Shown piece by piece: positions 29,046-36,303 of a stretch of DNA of 64,000 nucleotides. Position 1 is the stretch's first letter, and every line of letters starts with the position of its first letter. This stretch comes from Hyphomicrobiales bacterium (lineage in GTDB: Bacteria > Pseudomonadota > Alphaproteobacteria > Rhizobiales > Rhizobiaceae). A model generated the notes under the pieces. The model searched no databases and was not told where the DNA came from. It saw only the letters and a list, made by a program, of their open reading frames with translations. The stretch is from the NCBI GenBank assembly GCA_900466475.1, contig UBMI01000010.1, positions 124,001-188,000 on the forward strand, read 5' to 3'. The position numbers were made by a program, and so were the translations under genes.

Positions 29046-29072
29046 GCGGCAGCTTTGGTTTTTCTGCTTGAC

Positions 29073-29117
29073 GCATGTCGTTATCGCAAAAACGCTGCGG
29101 GCTTTTGCGCGACATGC
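29073..29117. repeat. Long imperfect hairpin repeat between convergent genes
   Basis: GCATGTCG at 29073-29080 pairs with CGACATGC at 29110-29117, and CGCAAAA at 29085-29091 pairs with TTTTGCG at 29103-29109, giving a 15-pair stem with a four-base bulge and an 11-base loop. The word pattern matches a palindromic repeat that I recall as common in Rhizobium intergenic regions. It may end transcription from both sides. Confidence 0.6.
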
Positions 29118-29124
29118 CTATGCA

Positions 29125-30228
29125 TCAGGTATTGAAGCGGAAGTGGATGACGTCGCCGTCCTGGACGACATATTCCTTGCCTTCGTCGCGCGCCTTGCCG
29201 GCTTCCTTGGCGCCGACTTCACCATTGAACTGGATGTAGTCGTCATAGGCGATCGTATTGGCGCGGATGAAGCCGCGTTCGAAATCCGAGTGGATCACGC
29301 CAGCTGCCTGCGGCGCCTTGGTGCCGCGCGCGATCGTCCAGGCGCGCGTTTCCTTCGGGCCGACCGTGAAATAGGTGATAAGGTCGAGCAGCTTGTAGCC
29401 TGCGCGGATCAAGCGATCGAGGCCAGCTTCGTCAAGGCCGAGGGCTGAAAGGAACTCCTTGGCTTCCTCATCTGGAAGCTGGGCGACTTCGGATTCGATC
29501 GCAGCCGAGATAATGACGGTTTCGGCGCCTTGCGCCTTCGCCATCACGGCGACAGCCCCGGTATGTTGGTTGCCGGTCACGGCGTCGCCTTCGGCGACGT
29601 TGCAGACATAGAGGACTGGATGCGAGGTCAGGAGGTTAAGGCCCTGGAGGATACGGATCTCTTCCGCGTCCAGCTTCGCGAGCAGGGTGCGAACCGGCTT
29701 GCCGTCCTGCAGCAGGGCGAGCGAGGCTTCCATGATCGGCAGCATGGCCAAGGACTCCTTGTCCTTGCCGGCGGCGCGCTTGCGGGTCTGCTCCGTGCGG
29801 CGCTCAAGGCTTTCGAGATCGGCGAGCATCAGTTCCGTCTCGATCGTATCGGCGTCGGCAACCGGATCGATGCGACCTTCCACGTGGGTGATGTCGCCGT
29901 CCTCGAAGCAGCGCAGCACATGCACGATGGCATCGACTTCGCGAATATTGGCGAGGAACTGGTTGCCGAGACCTTCACCCTTCGATGCGCCACGCACGAG
30001 GCCGGCAATATCGACGAAGTTGATGCGGGTCGGGATGATTTCCTTCGACTTGGCAATATTGGCAAGCTTCTGCATGCGGGCGTCGGGAACGGCCACTTCG
30101 CCGGTGTTCGGCTCGATCGTGCAGAAGGGATAGTTCGCCGCCTGCGCTGCCGCCGTCTTGGTGAGTGCGTTGAAGAGGGTCGACTTGCCGACATTCGGCA
30201 GACCGACGATACCGCATTTGAAGCCCAT
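29125..30228 (-). CDS. ychF: Redox-regulated ATPase YchF
   Basis: A P-loop protein of 367 residues of the Obg-related YchF family, which hydrolyses ATP rather than GTP and binds ribosomes. G1 is GLPNVGKS at 8-15, followed by VDIAGLVRGASKGEGLG, a coiled-coil insertion in the middle, and a C-terminal TGS domain beginning at YFTVGPKETRAW. The length is typical. In many alphaproteobacteria ychF follows rplY and pth; here other genes are interposed. It is divergent from clpS. Confidence 0.96.
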   Translation of the reverse strand: MGFKCGIVGLPNVGKSTLFNALTKTAAAQAANYPFCTIEPNTGEVAVPDARMQKLANIAKSKEIIPTRINFVDIAGLVRGASKGEGLGNQFLANIREVDAIVHVLRCFEDGDITHVEGRIDPVADADTIETELMLADLESLERRTEQTRKRAAGKDKESLAMLPIMEASLALLQDGKPVRTLLAKLDAEEIRILQGLNLLTSHPVLYVCNVAEGDAVTGNQHTGAVAVMAKAQGAETVIISAAIESEVAQLPDEEAKEFLSALGLDEAGLDRLIRAGYKLLDLITYFTVGPKETRAWTIARGTKAPQAAGVIHSDFERGFIRANTIAYDDYIQFNGEVGAKEAGKARDEGKEYVVQDGDVIHFRFNT

Positions 30229-30283
30229 GGCTGAAACCTGCTGTTCTCAAGAAATCCTTGGCCGTGGCTATGGGATAAAGGAG

Positions 30284-30323
30284 GGGAGCGGTCAAGTCTT
30301 AGAGCGCTTTTCTCGCCGCTCCC
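30284..30323. repeat. Inverted repeat in the ychF-clpS divergent region
   Basis: GGGAGCGG at 30284-30291 and CCGCTCCC at 30316-30323 are perfect complements separated by 24 bases, which hold the inner word AGAGCGCTTTTCT. It lies about 55 bases from the ychF start and 130 bases from clpS. It could be a protein site or an RNA structure in a clpS leader. Confidence 0.35.
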
Positions 30324-30456
30324 TTGCCGTCGGGGCTTGGCAGCATTATTCTTACTCTCGCGGGATTTCCCCCGGCACCAGGTGTCGAAATTCTGCAATC
30401 TAAAAAGCTTAGTTAGATCCAAACCCCTTCCCATGTCATCAACGGGCGGATTTCCG

Positions 30457-30768
30457 ATGGCTGACAACGACATTGCCTTAAAACCCAAGACCAGGGTGAA
30501 GCCGAAGCTGGACAAGCCGAAGCTCTACAAGGTCATTCTCGTCAATGACGATTATACGCCACGCGAATTTGTCACCGTGGTGCTGAAGGTCGTTTTTCGC
30601 ATGAGCGAAGAGGCCGGTTACCGCGTGATGATGACGGCACACAAGCTCGGCTCCTGCGTGGTCGTGGTTTGTACGAAAGATATTGCGGAGACGAAGGCCA
30701 AAGAAGCCATCGACCTTGCCAAGGAGATGGGCTTTCCGCTGATGTTCACGACGGAGCCTGAGGAATAG
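30457..30768 (+). CDS. clpS: ATP-dependent Clp protease adaptor ClpS, second type
   Basis: A 103-residue ClpS adaptor, which delivers N-degron substrates to ClpAP. The binding loop NDDYTP is intact at residues 30-35 and the pocket histidine is H62, but the gatekeeper Met that follows TP in Escherichia coli ClpS is Arg36. The C-terminal part (VVVVCTKDIAETKAKEAI) is unlike the GVFTYEVAETKV type, which marks it as the second ClpS paralogue found in Rhizobiaceae. The start MADNDIAL is favoured; an upstream ATG at 30433 lacks a ribosome site. No clpA is nearby. Confidence 0.88.
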   Translation: MADNDIALKPKTRVKPKLDKPKLYKVILVNDDYTPREFVTVVLKVVFRMSEEAGYRVMMTAHKLGSCVVVVCTKDIAETKAKEAIDLAKEMGFPLMFTTEPEE

Positions 30769-30792
30769 TGGTCGGTGGAAAGGACGTGCGTC

Positions 30793-31248
30793 TCAAGACG
30801 GGCGGCGGATCTGGTAGCCGGTCTTGTCCTGCATGAAACCACAGTTTTCATAGAAGCGCAGGGTTGCCGGATTCTTGGATCCGGTGAGCAGCATGACCTT
30901 GTAGCAGCCGACGTTCCAGGCTTCTTCAATCGCATGCCGGATGAGTTTGCTGGCATAACCTTGCTTGCGGTGATCAGCGTGGGTGACGACGTTTTCGATC
31001 AGTGCGTAGGAGGCGCCATTGCGCGTCAGGTTGGGCACGATGACCAGCGTGACGGTCGCGGCAGCGATCTCGCCGGCAAAGCCGATCAAGACCGTCATGC
31101 CGGGCTGCGCCAGAATGGCGCAAAAACGTTCCGTTGCCATATGGGCAGAGAGGACCGGATCGGTCGGGTTGAGGTGCTGGTAGAGGGTGGTCAGGCCCTG
31201 TAAATCGCCGACGGCCGCGGGCCGGATGCTGAAGTCCCCGCCTGCCAT
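30793..31248 (-). CDS. GNAT N-acetyltransferase
   Basis: A 151-residue GNAT protein. The acetyl-CoA site is HRKQGYASKLI at about 93-103, preceded by strand ALIENVVTH, and the C-terminal NPATLRFYENCGF block is typical. The acceptor is unknown. It starts five bases after the pth stop, so it is co-transcribed with pth. It is convergent with clpS across 24 bases with no hairpin. Confidence 0.85.
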   Translation of the reverse strand: MAGGDFSIRPAAVGDLQGLTTLYQHLNPTDPVLSAHMATERFCAILAQPGMTVLIGFAGEIAAATVTLVIVPNLTRNGASYALIENVVTHADHRKQGYASKLIRHAIEEAWNVGCYKVMLLTGSKNPATLRFYENCGFMQDKTGYQIRRPS

Positions 31249-31253
31249 CGCGT

Positions 31254-31970
31254 TCAGTCGCCCTTGTTGCCGAACATCTTTTTCAGCATCTCGGCCATGG
31301 GGCCAGTCGCCGGAAGCTTCTGCTGGCCGTGATTGCGGGCCTGGTGAATGTGGGACTTTCCTGCCGGCTTCTTCTCCGGCTTCGGCTTTTCCTCTTCCGC
31401 CTTGCCGCCGAGCGCGAGTGCAATCTTGTTCATCAGCTGGGAATCTTCATTGCGGACCAGCATGTCGGCGTTGTCGGCGAGCGTGTCGAGCAGCGGTTCC
31501 AGCCAATCCCGGTCGACCTTGGCGAAATCACCAAGTACATGGTTGTGCACGAGTTCCTTGGCGCCTGGATGACCGATGCCGAGGCGCAGGCGGCGGTATT
31601 CCTTGCCGCAATGGGCGTCGAGCGACTTGATGCCATTGTGGCCGCCATGACCTCCGCCGGTCTTCAGCCGCGCCTTGCCGGCCGGGAGATCGAGCTCGTC
31701 ATAGATCGCCACGAGATCGGAAGGCTGCAGTTTGTAGAAGCGCATGGCTTCGCCGACCGCTTCGCCCGACAGGTTCATGAAGGTCTGCGGCTTGATCAGC
31801 AGCACCTTCTCACCCGCCAGCTCACCTTCTGATATCTCGGCCTTGAATTTCCTCGACCAGGGCGAAAAGCTGTGGCGGCGATAGATGGCATCCACCGCCA
31901 TGAAGCCGATATTATGCCGGTTGCCGGCATATTTCGCGCCGGGATTGCCGAGACCCGCGATGATCAGCAT
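31254..31970 (-). CDS. pth: Peptidyl-tRNA hydrolase
   Basis: The enzyme of 238 residues that frees tRNA from prematurely released peptidyl-tRNA. The N-terminal block [18 protein letters not shown] holds catalytic His19, with N9 nearby, and [13 protein letters not shown] and [12 protein letters not shown] follow. A charged, Lys-rich tail from about residue 190 is longer than in enterobacteria but usual in rhizobia. The start MLIIAGLG is chosen on homology. It would follow rplY directly in related genomes; here two genes intervene. Confidence 0.96.
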   Translation of the reverse strand: MLIIAGLGNPGAKYAGNRHNIGFMAVDAIYRRHSFSPWSRKFKAEISEGELAGEKVLLIKPQTFMNLSGEAVGEAMRFYKLQPSDLVAIYDELDLPAGKARLKTGGGHGGHNGIKSLDAHCGKEYRRLRLGIGHPGAKELVHNHVLGDFAKVDRDWLEPLLDTLADNADMLVRNEDSQLMNKIALALGGKAEEEKPKPEKKPAGKSHIHQARNHGQQKLPATGPMAEMLKKMFGNKGD

Positions 31971-32064
31971 GGCCTGTCTTCCTTGCAAGAGCTGTTGGCG
32001 TTCACCACCGCGAAACGGCGGCAAAGTCAAGTGGCAAAGGCGGGCGTGAACGGTGGGCGGCCGA

Positions 32065-32787
32065 TCAATTCAGCAGATGCAGGCCATATTTCGTGAAGAT
32101 CTGCTTCTGTTCGCCGCTGGCAATCAGCTTGTCCAGCGAGGCCTGCATGCGGGCCAGGAGATCGTCCGGGAAGTTCTTCTCGCAGGCAATTCCCATCGGC
32201 TGGGAAGACAGCACCGTCACCATTTCCAGCGGCTGGTCAGCCTTCAGCTTGTCGAAATAGAGTTCGGAGATCGGCATCATGTCGATACGGCCGCCGAGCA
32301 GCTTGCGCAGCGTCGCGTTGAAATCGCTGGCGACGTCGAGCTTGGTGAAGCCCTTCTCCTTGAGTGTCACTTCGGTGTAGTCGTCACGCTGTGTGCCGAT
32401 GACGTATTTCTTCGCCGCCTCGAGGTTGGCGGCAGAGACGCCTGAACCCTGGCGGGTAATCAGGATGTTGCGGTCGACGAGAAGCGGCTCGACCCATTTG
32501 AACAGGCCGTCGCGCGAGGCATTGTGGGCGGTCGCGAAGACGCAGGTCATCGATGTCGTGCGTGCGAGACTGAAGGCACGGGCCCAGGGCATGACGTCGA
32601 GCGTATAATCGACGCCGATATCGGCCATCACCTTCTGAACCTGTTCCACGGTCGCGCCCTTGATAACCTTTCCGTCGCGGTAGTTGAAAGGGGCGTATTC
32701 CTCGGTCACGAAGGCTACCGTCTGGGCTGACGCCGACGCGGAAAAGCAGGGCAGGGCAAGAAGTGCAAGAAGCAGCAGCCTTTTCAT
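32065..32787 (-). CDS. Periplasmic solute-binding protein, family 3-like, without a transporter
   Basis: A 240-residue periplasmic protein with a signal peptide ending near residue 20-22 (SASA/Q) and a type 3 solute-binding fold: [14 protein letters not shown] near the start, then [11 protein letters not shown], and [10 protein letters not shown] in the second lobe. Family members bind amino acids or similar small molecules. No ABC permease or ATPase gene is adjacent. Instead it lies 26 bases downstream of a membrane GGDEF-EAL gene on the same strand, so it may serve as a sensor subunit rather than an importer. Ligand unknown. Confidence 0.82.
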   Translation of the reverse strand: MKRLLLLALLALPCFSASASAQTVAFVTEEYAPFNYRDGKVIKGATVEQVQKVMADIGVDYTLDVMPWARAFSLARTTSMTCVFATAHNASRDGLFKWVEPLLVDRNILITRQGSGVSAANLEAAKKYVIGTQRDDYTEVTLKEKGFTKLDVASDFNATLRKLLGGRIDMMPISELYFDKLKADQPLEMVTVLSSQPMGIACEKNFPDDLLARMQASLDKLIASGEQKQIFTKYGLHLLN

Positions 32788-32813
32788 CGCGATACCTCCC
32801 GTATCTCGTCAAT

Positions 32814-35171
32814 TCATGAAGCGCGCGCCACATCCGAGAGCGAGCTGCTCAATTCCTCGATCAGCCTGGCGGCGTTCTGCGGACGGTGGAACAGATAGCC
32901 CTGACCATAATCGAGGCCCATCTGGTGCAGGGTGCCGCATTCCTCCTCGGTCTCGATGCCTTCGGCAATCACGGTGCAGTTCATCTTGTGCGACAGCGTC
33001 GTGATGCCCTCGATCAGCATGCGGCTCTTCTGGCGCACGTCATCGTCAGCGTCATTGATGGCGCGGGTGAAGGACTGGTCGATCTTGATGATGTCGACCG
33101 GAAAACGATTGAGATAACTCAGCGACGAGTACCCGGTACCAAAATCGTCAAGCGCGATGCGGCAACCGAAACGGCGCAGTTCCGTCACGATCATGCGGAT
33201 CTGCGGGTTGTCGTGCATCAGCACCGCTTCCGTGATCTCGACGACGATACGATCCGGCAGGATGCCGTGGCGGCCGAGGATGGCGGCGAGGCGGGCGGCG
33301 AGCGCCGGCTCGAATTGCAGCGGCGAGAAATTGATGGCGAGATAGGTATTCTGCATGCCGGGCAGGCGAGAAATCTTCGCCAGATTGGCGATCGCCTTTT
33401 CCATGATGACATTGCCGACGCGAACGATCTTGGCAGTCTCTTCGGCCACGCTGATGATCTCGGCCGGTGGCATGAGACCCTTCTGCGGATGGTTGAGGCG
33501 CATCAGCGCCTCGAAGCCCGCGATGCCGCGGCCGTTCAGGTTCACGATCGGCTGGAGATAGGCCTCGAACCAGTCGTCGGCGAGGCCGGCTTCGATATGC
33601 GCTTCGATCTCGGCGCGCCGGCGGGCATGGTCGAGCATGCTGTTGTCGAAAATCCGTGCGCCGTTCTTGCCGTCGCGCTTCTTGGCATACATGGCCATGT
33701 CGGACTTCTGCAGCAGTTCGGCTGCCGTCGCAGCATGGCGCGGATAAATGGCGATGCCGACAGAGGCGCTGAGATGCATGTCCGGGCCGAAAGGGGTCTC
33801 GAAGATCGAAGCGATCTGGTCGCACATGGCGCGAGCGCGCTTCTCGGCATTCTTGGCGGGCAGCAGGATGGCGAATTCATCGCCGCCGAGACGGGCAGCT
33901 TCATCGGAGGGAGCAAGCAGCGTCTTCAGCCGCTCGACGAGTTCGATGAGGGCCGCGTCGCCTGCGGCGTGGCCCATATTGTCGTTGATCCACTTGAAGC
34001 GGTCGAGGTCGACGAAGAGGCAGGCGAGTTCCTGATCGGCGGCATCGGCGGCTGCGATCTTGCTGTCGAGTACGGCTTCGAAGCCCTGGCGGTTCAACAG
34101 ACCTGTCAGATGGTCCGATATCGCCTGGCGATGATTGCGGTCTTCGGAGGCCTTCAGTTCCGTCACATCGGTCATGACGGAGAGCGACTGACCTTCCTGT
34201 CCCTGGGTCGTCAGCGCCGACTCCATGATCAGGGCGTCCATGATGCGGCCGTCCATGCAGATGAACTTGACGGTGACGTCACCGGTGCCGTTCTCACGCT
34301 GGCTCTTGCGATTGACGAACTTGTCGCGGGTGAAGGAGGTCACGAGATCGGAGAAATTCCGGCCGATGACGGCGGCGCGGTGATAACCGGTTGCAAGCAG
34401 CCAATAGTCGCTGACGGCGGTGATGCGATCTTCGTCGTCGAGCGAGAAGAGCATGGCGGGCGTCAGGTCATAGATGTCGGTGGTGCGGCGATGCGCGAGC
34501 TTCAGCTCGGTTTCCTCATTCTCGAGCTTCGTCTGCATTTCGTTGAAGCTCTGGGCGAGGCGGCCCATTTCGTCGTTCGACCGCCAGTCGACATGATGGC
34601 GGGAGCCGAGCTGGCGTGTCGCCTCGATTGCGGCCGTCAGGCGCATCAGGGGCTGGATGACGAAGATGCGGTTGCCGATAAGCGCGGTCGCGAAAACGGC
34701 CAGCACCGCGAAAATGAAGATCGAGACGAAAACGACCTCTTCCTGCTTCAGGCCGGAAAACAAGCCGAGTGCCGGATAGAAGACGGAAATGCTGCCGAGG
34801 TTCTTCGGGCCGTCGACGGTGTTGTAGATGATGGCGCGTGATACCTGAACGAGCTTGCCGTCGAATGACCTCGGAATGGTCGACTGGCTGACGTCGAGCT
34901 GGCCGGATTGATCGCGCACTTCCACCTTCACGATGGCGCCCTGCGAAACGACCGTCGCGCTGATCTGGGTTACGCTGTCGGCATCAAGATCCCAAAGCGG
35001 CTTGGCAAGCGCCTGGGCATTGGCAACAAGAAGAACGGAAATATGGTCGCGTATTTCCTTGTCGGCGCGTTCGGAGGAAAGGAAAAGAAAAAGAACAAAA
35101 AGGGGGGCTACAAAAACAAGCAGCGCGCCGCAAACAATCGCAAAAAATCTGTTCTCAACGGAATTATTCAT
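32814..35171 (-). CDS. Membrane GGDEF-EAL protein with periplasmic sensor domain, HAMP and PAS
   Basis: A 785-residue cyclic-di-GMP enzyme. Helix 1 (about 10-32) and helix 2 (about 150-172) bracket a periplasmic domain of some 115 residues. HAMP (about 175-225), PAS (230-345), GGDEF (355-515) and EAL (525-775) follow. GGDEF is intact but the inhibitory RxxD position reads A-P-S-D, so product inhibition is probably lost. The EAL residues (EAL, INFS, EITE, DDFGTG, KID, EGIET, QGYLF) are all kept, so phosphodiesterase activity is likely. The downstream solute-binding protein could bind the periplasmic domain and tune output. Confidence 0.92.
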   Translation of the reverse strand: MNNSVENRFFAIVCGALLVFVAPLFVLFLFLSSERADKEIRDHISVLLVANAQALAKPLWDLDADSVTQISATVVSQGAIVKVEVRDQSGQLDVSQSTIPRSFDGKLVQVSRAIIYNTVDGPKNLGSISVFYPALGLFSGLKQEEVVFVSIFIFAVLAVFATALIGNRIFVIQPLMRLTAAIEATRQLGSRHHVDWRSNDEMGRLAQSFNEMQTKLENEETELKLAHRRTTDIYDLTPAMLFSLDDEDRITAVSDYWLLATGYHRAAVIGRNFSDLVTSFTRDKFVNRKSQRENGTGDVTVKFICMDGRIMDALIMESALTTQGQEGQSLSVMTDVTELKASEDRNHRQAISDHLTGLLNRQGFEAVLDSKIAAADAADQELACLFVDLDRFKWINDNMGHAAGDAALIELVERLKTLLAPSDEAARLGGDEFAILLPAKNAEKRARAMCDQIASIFETPFGPDMHLSASVGIAIYPRHAATAAELLQKSDMAMYAKKRDGKNGARIFDNSMLDHARRRAEIEAHIEAGLADDWFEAYLQPIVNLNGRGIAGFEALMRLNHPQKGLMPPAEIISVAEETAKIVRVGNVIMEKAIANLAKISRLPGMQNTYLAINFSPLQFEPALAARLAAILGRHGILPDRIVVEITEAVLMHDNPQIRMIVTELRRFGCRIALDDFGTGYSSLSYLNRFPVDIIKIDQSFTRAINDADDDVRQKSRMLIEGITTLSHKMNCTVIAEGIETEEECGTLHQMGLDYGQGYLFHRPQNAARLIEELSSSLSDVARAS

Positions 35172-35298
35172 GGTTCCGTTTGCTCCACGGGGTCGGAATA
35201 TTCTGCGGTCACGCAGCAGGGCGGGGACTTCGCAACCAGCCGGAACATGCTTCCATGAATGTGTTAAATGTTGCTGAAATGGGCCTTTTCTGGAAATG

Positions 35299-35331
35299 AA
35301 AAAGCCCGCTTTCCTCAGGGAAAACGGGCTT
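35299..35331 (-). terminator. Intrinsic terminator of rplY
   Basis: On the minus strand AAGCCCGTTTTCC and GGAAAGCGGGCTT form a 13-base stem (35302-35314 with 35319-35331, one mismatch) around four bases, followed by a T run. It lies 26 bases past the rplY stop and isolates rplY from the GGDEF-EAL gene. Confidence 0.85.
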
Positions 35332-35356
35332 ATGCTTTACAAATTGGTAGAAGCGA

Positions 35357-35968
35357 TCAGGCTTCTGCTTCGCCTTCGGCAGCGGACTCGTCGATGCCTG
35401 CAGCCGGAGCAACGATCGTTGCGATCGTGAAGTCGCGATCGGCGATAGTGGGCGTAACACCCTTCGGCAGCGTGACTTCCGAAATGTGGATGCTGTCGCC
35501 GATCTTGTGGCCGGAGAGGTCAACCGTGAAGAATTCCGGGATCGCGTTTGCCGGGCACTGAACTTCGACTTCGTGACGAACGATGTTCAGAACGCCGCCG
35601 ACCTTGAGGCCCGGGGACTTGTCTTCGTTGACGAAGTGAACCGGGATTTCAACGGTAACCTGGGTGTTGCCAGATACGCGCAGGAAGTCGACGTGCATCG
35701 TGAAGTCGCGGACCGGATCGAGCTGGTAGTCCTTCGGCAGAACTTGGTACTTCTTGCCGTCGACGTCGATGGTCGCAACGGTGGTCATGAAGCCACCGGC
35801 ATGAATGCGCTTCGTCACCTCATTGGTGTTGATAGCGATGGAAATCGGGGCCTGCTTGTCACCATAGATGACAGCGGGAATAAAGCCGTTGCGGCGGAGT
35901 TCACGGGCGGACCCCTTACCAACCCGTTCGCGCGCCTCGGCCTTGAGCTCGTAAGTTTCGTGGCTCAT
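35357..35968 (-). CDS. rplY: 50S ribosomal protein L25/Ctc, long form
   Basis: A 203-residue 5S rRNA-binding ribosomal protein. The N-terminal L25 domain ([26 protein letters not shown], given here in part) is followed by the C-terminal TL5/Ctc beta domain, with the [12 protein letters not shown] block in the middle. A short acidic tail rich in Glu and Ala ends the protein. It makes up part of the large-subunit central protuberance. In related genomes it lies between prs and pth; here extra genes separate both sides. Confidence 0.96.
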   Translation of the reverse strand: MSHETYELKAEARERVGKGSARELRRNGFIPAVIYGDKQAPISIAINTNEVTKRIHAGGFMTTVATIDVDGKKYQVLPKDYQLDPVRDFTMHVDFLRVSGNTQVTVEIPVHFVNEDKSPGLKVGGVLNIVRHEVEVQCPANAIPEFFTVDLSGHKIGDSIHISEVTLPKGVTPTIADRDFTIATIVAPAAGIDESAAEGEAEA

Positions 35969-36303
35969 GGCTAGTCCTTTCGAGGTTATTTGGAGAGTCC
36001 GCAGCGGGCTCGAAGCCTTGTGCCGTCGGACCGGAGGCGGGCGAGCCCGTCCTCATCCGCGTTGCCTCCAAGGGTGTCTACGCGGACGCGTGGCCTATAA
36101 TATAAGTGTCACGGAAACGCAAGCGGTGACAGGCTCTGTCGAGAGGAGCATGTCGTCGGTCATATCCTGCAGATCGCGTCTTGCCGTAATACACCCGAAA
36201 AATCGCGCAATGCAATCTTTGGTATTGCGGGGGTGACTCCAAAACCACTGATAAGCTTTCGTTGTCCGGGCGTTAATCACAAAGTCGAACAGAAGGTTCC
36301 ACT
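35969..36303. other. Intergenic region between rplY and the MHYT protein
   Basis: No gene is seen in these 335 bases. The left 130 bases form the rplY leader and contain the promoter candidate at 36095-36123. The right part precedes the MHYT gene; an AAGG sequence seven bases before the TTG at 36304 is its best ribosome site. Confidence 0.5.
36095..36123 (-). promoter_or_regulatory. Candidate housekeeping promoter of rplY
   Basis: On the minus strand CTTGCG (36118-36123) and TTATAG (36095-36100) are 17 bases apart, close to the rhizobial sigma-70 pattern CTTGAC-N17-CTATAT. This would give an rplY leader of about 120 bases. The match is imperfect. Confidence 0.35.

Noticed and set aside
32886..34841. 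A 651-codon plus-strand frame opposite the GGDEF-EAL gene
   Set aside because: It mirrors the third-position GC bias of the real gene and has no motif or ribosome site.
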